Positions 1-8,131 of a DNA stretch of 64,000 nucleotides are shown one piece after another. The translations under genes were made by a program, and so were the position numbers. The stretch is from Tritrichomonas musculus. Its lineage: Eukaryota > Parabasalia > Tritrichomonadida > Tritrichomonadidae. Each line of letters starts with the position of its first letter. The stretch's first letter is position 1. A model generated the notes under the pieces. The model was given only the letters and a program-made list of their open reading frames with translations. It made no database searches and was not told where the DNA came from. The stretch spans positions 592,835 through 656,834 of the forward strand of contig JAPFFF010000035.1 in assembly GCA_039105265.1 (NCBI GenBank), given 5' to 3'.

Positions 1-1191
1 TTCACGTCCGTTGTCATAGTCACCTATTCTTGAGTAGCCGTTTCGCATTCCTTTCCTGTATCTGTAGTAGAATCCCATCGGGACTGCAAACATCAGCAGA
101 ATCAAGTCATGGAGAATCAAACGAACAGTGAAAATAAGGCCAAATAGAAGCCAAATAGCAAACAGAAAAACACCAAAGAAGAAAACCATAAGAATGCAAT
201 TGAATACGCTATCAAACAGAAGATACTCCCTGTAAACCGGCGTTGTGACAGGATGAAATCCGGCCTTTCCAATTGCGTAAAGATAGACTACAAAACCTTG
301 TATCGTCTTATTTGAATAAGTCGTCATTTGGTCATGAAAGACATAAATACCGACGATAATCACAAAATAAAAGAAAAACCGCCAGTTGGTGGATGCAACT
401 TTTGTATTGATCAAAATTGTTGGCGGAAGTGTCAATAATAAAGAAAAACACAAAAATTTGATTTTTGTTGAGAATGAAACTTTTTCTGTGAGTATACTCA
501 ATCCTGTTGATGCTATCAACATTGAATACGAAACGATCAAGTATTGAAAGAATAAACTTGCTATTGTTAGATTGTGATATGGCTGTGTTTTGTCGTGGAG
601 ATGACTCTTCCAGAGTTCGTTGATGATTAAAATGGACGATAAGAGAATTAAAAGGTAACTTTTTGTGAGCAAATTGTGCATGCTTAATATAAATAATCGA
701 CAATTGCCAAAGTACATAATTGAGTTGATCAACCATAATAGTAAGAAAAGGGATAGAAGGCTGGCATATGTTGGCTCCCAATATATGCTTGGTAATATAA
801 ATGAGTCAAGATACGAATTAGGATTTCGTAATTTGATTAATATCTCTGAATCGATTACATTTTTGATTGGGAAGAAAAGAATTTGATACGCTCCTTTTTT
901 GGAGATTGTTCCTGATAATTTATAAGTGGATTCATTGGATTCAACAATTATATTATGATAAATTGTACAATTAAAATGATCTTTCTTGTAAAATTTGCGG
1001 AATTCACTCTTTTTACAGACAAAAAAGTCAATTTCTATGGGGAATTTTCTTTGTTTGCTTGAATCTATTTCAATTGAATATTCCCCAGAAGATTTAAAGT
1101 GATAATACTCTGGAAGCTGATATTTGGTATATGGTCTAAGTTTTGAAGAAAATTTGTAATTTAGAATGGTAAGTAAATATAGAAAAAACAT
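1..1191 (-). CDS. Seven-helix membrane protein, GOST-like (3' end outside window)
   Basis: A frame open for 397 codons runs from an ATG at 1191 down to base 1 without a stop, so the C-terminus lies outside the window. The protein opens with a hydrophobic leader (MFFLYLLTIL). A polar, beta-rich extracytoplasmic part of about 130 residues follows, with two cysteines about 16 residues apart (VCKKSEF...HFNC). After it come about seven hydrophobic segments, for example SLLSLFLLLWLINS, YLLILLSSILII, IKFLCFSLLLTLPP and LILHDLILLMFAVPMGFYYR. The visible tail is basic (YRYRKGMRNGYSR). A leader, a luminal beta domain and seven helices is the layout of the GPR107/TMEM87/GPR180 (GOST) Golgi receptor-like families. 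That assignment is inference from layout, since I see no decisive family signature. Another seven-helix protein is possible. Confidence 0.55.
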   Translation of the reverse strand, partial: MFFLYLLTILNYKFSSKLRPYTKYQLPEYYHFKSSGEYSIEIDSSKQRKFPIEIDFFVCKKSEFRKFYKKDHFNCTIYHNIIVESNESTYKLSGTISKKGAYQILFFPIKNVIDSEILIKLRNPNSYLDSFILPSIYWEPTYASLLSLFLLLWLINSIMYFGNCRLFILSMHNLLTKSYLLILLSSILIINELWKSHLHDKTQPYHNLTIASLFFQYLIVSYSMLIASTGLSILTEKVSFSTKIKFLCFSLLLTLPPTILINTKVASTNWRFFFYFVIIVGIYVFHDQMTTYSNKTIQGFVVYLYAIGKAGFHPVTTPVYREYLLFDSVFNCILMVFFFGVFLFAIWLLFGLIFTVRLILHDLILLMFAVPMGFYYRYRKGMRNGYSRIGDYDNGRE

Positions 1192-1274
1192 AGATGAAAA
1201 ATGAGCTTTGCCAAATTTTTGCTAAAAAATTTTCCAAAATTTTTCCAAAATTTTTTATTCAATTTCACTGAACA

Positions 1275-2095
1275 TATCACTCGAGATATCAACAAATCAA
1301 TTCATTATTTCAGCAGCAAATTAAAATAATCGAAAAGCACAATGCAATCTTGGAGAGATTTATTATACATGAAAATATATTGAACGAGATATTAATAAGG
1401 CAATTCATTATTTTACACTTGCTGCAAATCCAAAATTATATTTTAAATTATCCTTTGTTCAATCTCCATAATCAAACAAACTTAAATTCATCTATTGAAA
1501 AATATTTACAATCTGAAAAATTAAACTATAATCAAGCAAATGATGAATTAAGGATGAACTCTGATTTCAAACTTTTTGAATACTTATTCAATTTTTTCCT
1601 TTCAATTTTTGATAAGTCTAATAAAAAAATATTTGTTTTATTGCATTCTAATAATCCTTTTCTTTTCATGTTTTGGGAATATATAGGAAATATTCTGAAT
1701 ATTATTTTTATGCAAAGACCATTTACAATCTGAAAATTTAACTATTGAATTTGAAAAACAAGTATAAAATTAAAGAAAATAATGACAAAGATGATGCAAT
1801 AATCATTGATGATATAGGAAAATTATTTGATTTCGTTATTTCGAACACAGATACTAAAAATATCTTTGAAATTGAAATTGATAAAATCATTCACATCATG
1901 GAAGAAATTATATACACCAAGCCATATCAGATTTTATTTAGTCGAATCAGAATTTTTAGGCAAAAGAAAAAGAATAAGGAAGTAATTTATCCCCACATGA
2001 AGGAAATAAAAGAATTGTTATATGAAGGTTTTCGACACGCCAAACAAAATACTATTGGCGGAATGGGAAATTGGGGAAAGTTTAGAAAAAGATGA
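1275..2095 (+). pseudogene. Decayed Sel1-repeat gene, 3' part
   Basis: Reading across frames from about 1280 to 1440 gives recognisable Sel1 pieces: RDINKSIHYF, then AQCNLGEIYYT, then INKAIHYFTLAANPK. These are the same phrases found in the intact kinase-Sel1 gene at 13872. They are separated by frameshifts and stops. Two further open stretches (about 1440-1733 and 1745-2095) follow without an ATG. The last ends in LLYEGFRHAKQNTIGG..., which recalls the SLFYEGLGNI terminus of the intact gene. I read the tract as the dead 3' end of a related gene. The Sel1 match is clear; membership of the later part is inference. Confidence 0.6.
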
Positions 2096-2249
2096 CAGGT
2101 TTCTAATTCTATGGTGATTCCAAATTACTGTTTTAAAACATGTGTAAAATCTTCTTATTATATTTGTCCTCATAAAAAAAAAAATTGAGAGATAAATGAA
2201 ATACCGATGAAAAGAGACATCAAATGATTAAATTTAGTTTATACACCAA

Positions 2250-2670
2250 AAATAAAGAAGAAGAAATGCTTGTTTGGTTTACACCAAAATTGAAAGATTC
2301 AATGAGATAACGAACAAGTTGAAAATCACCTATTTTGCATTCAATATGCAAGATTGTTTCATAAAAATATATAAAAAATTTTATTAAAAAATTTAATATT
2401 TAAAATCGAAATGCTATTAAACTATTTAATAATAACATCTTGGGCTTTTCTATCAATTGTATCATCTGAAAGAAGATTTCGAACAAGTATGGTATTACTT
2501 GTTAAATATTTAATGTTGTATTCGAACAAGTGGACGTATTATTATAATTATTTATGATTAAAACAAATAAATATTTATTATATCTCTTTCTTGAATGTTG
2601 TATTCATCAAATTTCAAGAGGTAGCTAACAAGTTCATAATTCCCAGATTTACAAGCATAAAATAATAATG
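2250..2670 (-). pseudogene. DUF3447/ankyrin gene fossil (several repeats)
   Basis: On the minus strand three ankyrin-like pieces can be read: TLLFYACKSGNYELVSYLLK (about 2610-2670), LVRNLLSDDTIDRKAQD (about 2430-2500) and ECKIGDFQLVRYLIESFNFG (about 2265-2345). They match the last repeats typical of DUF3447-type parabasalid proteins. The pieces lie in different frames and are broken by stops, so no product is expected. The DNA around them is plain AT-rich sequence. Confidence 0.6.
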
Positions 2671-2719
2671 TTCTATAAATGATTAAAATGGTAGAATATT
2701 CTGGAAAATTATGAATATA

Positions 2720-4036
2720 GGGCAGCACGAAAAAATGATCAAAACCATAAATAAAAAAAAGAGTTGCGTATTTTTTTCAAGGAAGAATTTTAGTAATTAT
2801 GAGACAAAATTTTACAAAATATAAATTTTTTTCATGAAAAAAATTTTTGACGCAGAAATTTCGATCACAAAAAGTGAGAATGAAAAATTTTCCGAAATTT
2901 TTTTTGAACAAAAGAATTAAATCTATAAATGAAAGAATTTATTCAATGATAAAATTTTTATAACAGCAAGCAAAAAAATAAAAAAAATAAAAAAAATGCT
3001 GTTATATAAAAGATAAAAGAAAAAAGTCGTGTTCAATTTTGTAAAAAATAATATGTATCTTTATTGATCATTTTTACTTATCCAATATTAATGAAGTATT
3101 TTATGTTATCAATTGATTTATCGCATAAATCTTCATTGTTTTCATTATTTTCAAGTTCATTAAGAATAGCAATAATATTATATGATAAAATTCTTTTCAA
3201 ATCTTTTCCATAAATTGTATTAAATGATAAGCATATTATTGCAGGCAGAATAAAAAACAAATTAATTTCATTATCCAAAATTAATGTATTTCAATGGTCA
3301 CAAATAATTTGAATTATATTCAAAGATATAATTGCTTTTAATGATAATTTTATTTTAATATTCAGTAAACACGATATAAAAAATTGGTTACTAAGAATTT
3401 TGTTTTGTTTCTTCACAAAAATTTTTGTTATTTTGATAAAATTTTTAATCAAAATTTTTTAAAAATTTTTGTTTATGAAATTTTTTAATTTGAATTCAAA
3501 AAATTTTGTTTTTAATTTATATGAGCAACAAGTAATCACATAAATTTACCCAATTATATATATATGACCACATATTTTTAATAAATAATAATAAAATAAT
3601 ATAATTCAACATTTTAAATAATTCTCAAATATCTTGTCTAAAATATAAATTTCTGTGTTTGAAGCATATAATGTTAAAGAAAAAGATAATAAATAAAAAA
3701 ACTAATGAAAAAAGAGACTAATAAAACAATATAAACATTCATGTTCATAATTGCAAGATTACAAATTATTTTTCTCGAATAGGCTTTGAATAAAAAAAAT
3801 ATTTTTTACATTATAATATTTTTATTCATGAGTTTTTTCTTTTCAGATTTAACTAAATTTTTTCCATCAAAAACCGTTTTCGGTAAAAATTTTTTTGCAT
3901 TGAAAATTGATCATTTTTTCTGCGATGAAAAATTTTTAAAATAACAAAAATTTATTTTTTTCTGTCAAAAATGATCGCAATTTTCAAATATTTTTATTTA
4001 TTTCGGGCAAAAAAGATCATTTTTTCGTGCCAGCCC
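2720..4036. mobile_element. TA-flanked inverted-repeat element, mariner-sized, no transposase seen
   Basis: The left end reads GGGCAGCACGAAAAAATGAT. The reverse complement of the right end reads GGGCTGGCACGAAAAAATGA, so the termini are inverted repeats of about 22 bp with a small difference. Both ends abut a TA dinucleotide (2718-2719 and 4037-4038), as expected for Tc1/mariner insertion. The 1317-bp length is close to a full mariner, but I found no transposase motifs. Copies of GATCATTTTT recur near the right end (about 3909, 3970 and 4016), like subterminal binding sites. It may be a dead mariner or a non-autonomous relative. It lies between two ankyrin fossils. Confidence 0.55.
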
Positions 4037-4089
4037 TATATATTTTATAACTTTTTTCATTTTAGAATTGCATTAAAACATAAGAAAGA

Positions 4090-4187
4090 TTAAATATCTT
4101 TTGCTCTCTTATCAATACCTCGTAACGAGATTAAATATTTAACAAGTTCATTATTTGATGATTCATGGGCATAATGCAAAAAAAAAA
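4090..4187 (-). pseudogene. Ankyrin gene fossil, C-terminal repeat
   Basis: The minus strand reads LHYAHESSNNELVKYLISLR, then GIDKRAKDI and a stop at 4090. This is the usual last repeat of a DUF3447/ankyrin protein. Upstream on the minus strand the reading runs into an uninterrupted run of about 27 T (A on the plus strand, about 4178-4204) and coding similarity ends. It is a truncated relic, separate from the fossil at 2250-2670. Confidence 0.5.
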
Positions 4188-4457
4188 AAAAAAAAAAAAA
4201 AAAATTGGAAAGTTATAATTTCATTCAATTTCGTTTACCTCCCTTTGGGAAAATATTCAAAACATCCACTTTTTGAGAAAATTTCACTATTCAAAAAGTG
4301 GAAGAAGTTTAAAAATTGAATTAAATAAAAACATAAATATAAAGATTTATATTAAATACTTACAATAAAGTTTAGTTATATTTGCTTATAAACAAGAATT
4401 AAAAACTCTGGAGTATAATAAGCTTTTTTAGTAGAAAATTGACTACTCACTGTCAGG
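4188..4457. other. AT-rich gap with homopolymer
   Basis: This gap holds the long A run ending near 4204 and otherwise unremarkable AT-rich DNA. No gene or structured RNA was recognised. Confidence 0.4.
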
Positions 4458-4468
4458 TCATTTTTTTT
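4458..4468 (+). promoter_or_regulatory. Inr-like box upstream of the 4487 gene
   Basis: TCATTTTTTTT lies 29 bases before the ATG at 4487 and matches the start of the parabasalid initiator (TCA followed by pyrimidines). The long T run makes the match weaker than at other genes here. Confidence 0.35.
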
Positions 4469-4486
4469 TTTTTTTTATAAAAAATC

Positions 4487-5719
4487 ATGTGTTCTCCGGA
4501 ATATTTGAACATGATGAAGCATATTAATGAAAAAATTACAAATTTCCTTGAAGATGAAGCCAATTCAGAAGAATGTTTTTTAATTCTCGAAGATCAATTT
4601 AAATTTAATAATCCGAAAATAAGTGATACCAAGCATGATTTTTTGTCATTGCTACATTTTATTTGTAAGATTGGAAATAATCACCATCGTTGTCCAAATT
4701 TTTTCTGCAAAATCGAAAGAATTTTGCTAATTTTCAAAGAAGATATCAAAAAATCTTTTTCAAATTCAGAAATATTCAATATTTATAGGAGCAACAAAAG
4801 GATTCTTTTATTTCTCATTGAACAACAAATAATTGTTATTGATGAATATATCGTTAAAAAAATTACAAAGACAAGTAAATACATAGAAGCCAAATATCCA
4901 CAGTATTTTCAACCAGAAATAAAGACATTCATAAATGAAAATTGGTTCCCAAAGTATAGTCCATTATGTTCTGAATTGAATGGAAATAATTGGGTTAGAG
5001 ATCTAAAGAAAGAATTACCTGAAAACTTTTATGAAAAACGAAAGGAAGGTGAAAATGACAATCAAATCTGTGAATTGATTCGAAAAGACATGGTTACAGA
5101 ATTTATTGCATACATTAATCTGAATTCTATTTCACTTAATGCAAAAATACAACCATCAATTTATGAAACAAATCAATTTTTAATTAAAAATAAGAGTTTG
5201 TCATTGATTGAATATGCTGTATTTTTGGGTTCAATTCAAGTATTTAATTATTTAAGACTTGAAGGTGTCAAATTGACAAAATCGTTGTGGATTTTGGCCA
5301 TTCATGGTCATAATTCAGAAATAATTCATTTTCTCGAAGACAATCATGTTAAAATAGAGGATAAGTCATACAAACAAGTCTTTCATGAATCAATCAAATG
5401 CCACCACAACGACATTGCAAATTACTTTATAAACAACTTCTTACAAAATGATGAAGAAAATTCACAGGATACATTCAATCAAAGTCTCAGATATTACAAT
5501 TTTATCTTTCTGAAAAAAGCTTTCATTAATAAATCTTCTTTTTTCAACTTGTGCAAGTACGATTATTCTGCATTTGCTGCAGACCTTTTGAAAAACAAAG
5601 ATATTGATGTCAACAAAAAAGAAATTTTTAATTTTTTTACTAATATAATTTCATATGATATTGATTTAATTTTGCTGAAACCATTCAAAATCATATCTTT
5701 CAATGAAATTTTACAATAA
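4487..5719 (+). CDS. DUF3447/ankyrin-repeat protein, N-terminal part
   Basis: The 410-codon frame starts MCSPEYLNMMKHINEKITNF. It has the helical N-terminal region typical of large DUF3447 ankyrin families in trichomonads, with the landmarks CKIGNNHHRC, SNKRILLFLIEQ, LIEYAVFLGSIQVFNYLR, SLWILAIHGHNSEIIHFLE and SIKCHHNDIANYF. Genuine similarity ends near LLKNKDIDVN (about 5610). The last 30 or so residues (KPFKIISFNEILQ) are read from a minisatellite, so the stop at 5719 is probably not the ancestral C-terminus. Further ankyrin units continue downstream to 7672. The same N-terminal domain appears in the facing gene at 8132-10609. Such proteins are presumed scaffolds; no enzymatic motif is seen. 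Confidence 0.75.
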   Translation: MCSPEYLNMMKHINEKITNFLEDEANSEECFLILEDQFKFNNPKISDTKHDFLSLLHFICKIGNNHHRCPNFFCKIERILLIFKEDIKKSFSNSEIFNIYRSNKRILLFLIEQQIIVIDEYIVKKITKTSKYIEAKYPQYFQPEIKTFINENWFPKYSPLCSELNGNNWVRDLKKELPENFYEKRKEGENDNQICELIRKDMVTEFIAYINLNSISLNAKIQPSIYETNQFLIKNKSLSLIEYAVFLGSIQVFNYLRLEGVKLTKSLWILAIHGHNSEIIHFLEDNHVKIEDKSYKQVFHESIKCHHNDIANYFINNFLQNDEENSQDTFNQSLRYYNFIFLKKAFINKSSFFNLCKYDYSAFAADLLKNKDIDVNKKEIFNFFTNIISYDIDLILLKPFKIISFNEILQ

Positions 5720-7117
5720 ATTTATAAAACGGTTTTATTTCTGGCAATTGAAAAAGAGAACATCGAAATCGTTAAACTTTTATTAACAAATGACAGACTT
5801 AGAATTAATCTTATGTATAAGAAGTCTTTCACTGATATTCAAAATTAAATTTTTCAATGATATTCAAAATCATGTTTTTTAATGAAATTCAAAATCATAT
5901 CTTTCAATTTGATTCAAAATCATATCTTTCAATTCCATTTATAATCATGTCTTTCAATGAAATTTTAATTTAATAATTATTTATCAAACAGCATTATATT
6001 TGGCTGTTGAAAAAGAAAACATTGAAATTGTCAAATTATTATTAAAGAATAACAAACTTAATATTAATCTTGGATATATTTCTCTTAATTTTTTTATAAA
6101 ATTTAGAAAAATATTTTTCAATTACATTGTATATATATAATATTTTCAATTCCATTGAAAATCATACCTTTCAATAACATTCAAAATCATGTCTTTAAAT
6201 TACATTAAAAATCATTTTTTTCAATTTCATTTAAAATCATACCTTTCAATAGAATTCAAAATCATGTCTTTCAATTGCATTATAAATCATATCTTTCAAT
6301 TGCATTACAAATCTTATCATTCAATTCAATTTTAAAACTTAAAATTCAAAATCACATCTTTTGATGAAATTCAAAATCATATCTTTAGATGAAATTACAA
6401 TAAAATATAATTTTATATGACTGCATTATATTTGGCAATTGAAAAAGAGAACACTGAAATCGTTAAAATTTTATTAACCAATGACAATCTTGAAATTAAT
6501 TATATATATATTTTCCTTTTCTTTTTATACAATTCAAAATATTATTTTGAATAAAATTCAAAGTCACATATTTCAATAAAATTTAAATTAGTTCCTTTGA
6601 TGCCATTCAAAATCATGTCTTTCAATGATATTTTAAATTAGGTTCTTTGATAACATTCAAAATCATGCTTTTCAATGAAATTTTAAATCATATTTTTTGT
6701 TATAATTTAAAAATATACCATTCAACAATGTTCGAAATAATATTTTTCAATGAAATTTTGATATAATATTAATTTATAAGACAGCATTATATTTGGCAGT
6801 TGAAAAAGAAAGCATTGAAATCGTGAAACTTTTATTAACGAATGACAATCTTGACATCAATAATATCAATATTCTTCTTAATTTTTTATAAAATTCAAAA
6901 TCATTTTTCAATTGCATTCAAAAATATATCTTTCAATTGCATTCAAAAATAATTCTTTCAATAAAATTTTAAAAAAAAAATTCAATTACATTTAAAATCA
7001 TGTTTTTCAATTATATTTCAAATCATATCTTTCAATTACATTCAAAATCATATTTTTTTTAATGAAATTCAAAATCATACCTTTCAATGAAATTTTGAAT
7101 TAATAGTAATTTATAAG
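5620..7117 (+). repeat. Four ankyrin units interleaved with ~25-bp minisatellite spacers
   Basis: Four ankyrin units begin at 5729, 5988, 6420 and 6781, for example TALYLAVEKENIEIVKLLLK; a fifth starts at 7118. Each unit of about 30 residues is uninterrupted. Each is followed by 170-350 bp of degenerate repeats of roughly 25 bp (consensus near ATTCAAAATCATATCTTTCA) full of stops in all frames. Unit-to-unit spacing is 259, 432, 361 and 337 bp. The units differ at many synonymous positions while the peptide stays conserved. No consistent GT donor is present at the unit ends, so ordinary splicing is not supported. The structure looks like tandem duplication of a unit-plus-spacer module. Confidence 0.7.
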
Positions 7118-7672
7118 ACAGCTTTACATTTGGCAGTTGAAAAAGAGAACATTGAAATCATTAAACTTTTTTTAAAGAATGACAAACTTGACATCAATTT
7201 TGCAAGTAAGATTGATAATGGGAACATAATAATAGAAATGAGTCCTCTTCAATTTGCCATCGATTATACACCAGATAGAATTGTTGAATTATTCTTTTTA
7301 CATGAGTTTCAAAGCCAATCAGATAAAATAGATGTAAATAAAAGATCAAAAAAGAGAATAATTGGCCAAAAAGGTGAAGTTTTTGAAAAAACAGTTCTAT
7401 ATATGTCTATTGAAAAAAATGACACAAATACAATTAAATCACTTTTATCAAGAGCAGACATTGATATAAATGAAAAATCATTCCATTATTCAGATGACAA
7501 TCGAATTGAAGAAAAAACGGCATTACATCTTGCCGTTGAAAATGAAGATATTGAAATTGTCAAACTTTTATTAGAAAAGAAAGAAATTGATATTAATATT
7601 CAAGATTTGCAAGGTAGAAAACCAATTGATTGTACATCAGATAGTGAAATCAGACAATTGCTTTCACAATGA
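7118..7672 (+). pseudogene. Ankyrin-repeat tail of the 4487 gene (no start of its own)
   Basis: This is an open frame with no ATG before its first conserved residues. It begins TALHLAVEKENIEIIKLFL and continues through TVLYMSIEKNDTNTIKSLLS and TALHLAVENEDIEIVKLLLE to the stop at 7672. These are three good ankyrin repeats plus a short C-terminus (GRKPIDCTSDSEIRQLLSQ). It is the natural C-terminal half of the protein that begins at 4487, but stop-laden spacers separate the two. Unless the spacers are removed at RNA level by an unknown route, this part is not translated as one chain with the N-terminus. Confidence 0.6.
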
Positions 7673-8131
7673 TTATCACTTTTAATAAAAAAACAGCCAC
7701 TAGAAATCAAAGATAAAAATAATAAAATATAATATATTATTTTACCATTTTATATATATCTTTAATCGCTTTTTTTTTTCATTATTTAATTGATTTTAAT
7801 GTGAACTGGTAGAACAAATACAAATAAAATATACTTTTTTTAAAACAGAAATTAATATAGGCAAAACATATAAGTTATTGATTGCAATTATGAGCAAGCT
7901 TACTAAATTAAGATCGAATGCATTTTATTCAATTGAAGTCACAGAAATAGGAATTATTGCTTTTCCCAATAATATGCAAATTTTAAAAACAGCTTTTCTA
8001 TCCGAAGTTATTCAAGATGAATAGAAATTCAGAATCATAATAAAAGTAAGTTTTTTATCATTTAAAAATAGAGAGAGAAAAAATAATGAGTATAATAAAA
8101 GAACTATTCTATTTAAATTACTTCTTACCTT
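7673..8131. other. Gap between convergent genes
   Basis: AT-rich DNA between two convergent genes. It holds one short BspA-like remnant (7890-8024), described separately, and nothing else recognisable. Confidence 0.4.
7890..8024 (+). pseudogene. BspA-type leucine-rich-repeat remnant
   Basis: A 44-codon frame reads MSKLTKLRSNAFYSIEVTEI, with FPNNMQILKTAFLSEV following. This echoes the TKL..I..NAFY..... I..I.FP.....I...AF pattern of BspA/TpLRR repeats. It is far too short for a functional gene and probably a fragment. The facing gene at 8132 carries intact repeats of the same type on the other strand. Confidence 0.4.

Noticed and set aside
5720-7117. Spacers between ankyrin units as normal introns
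   Set aside because: Unit ends lack a shared GT donor, two of five acceptor sides lack AG at the expected place, and the Trichomonas 3' motif ACTAACACACAG is absent. The possibility is kept only as an open question.
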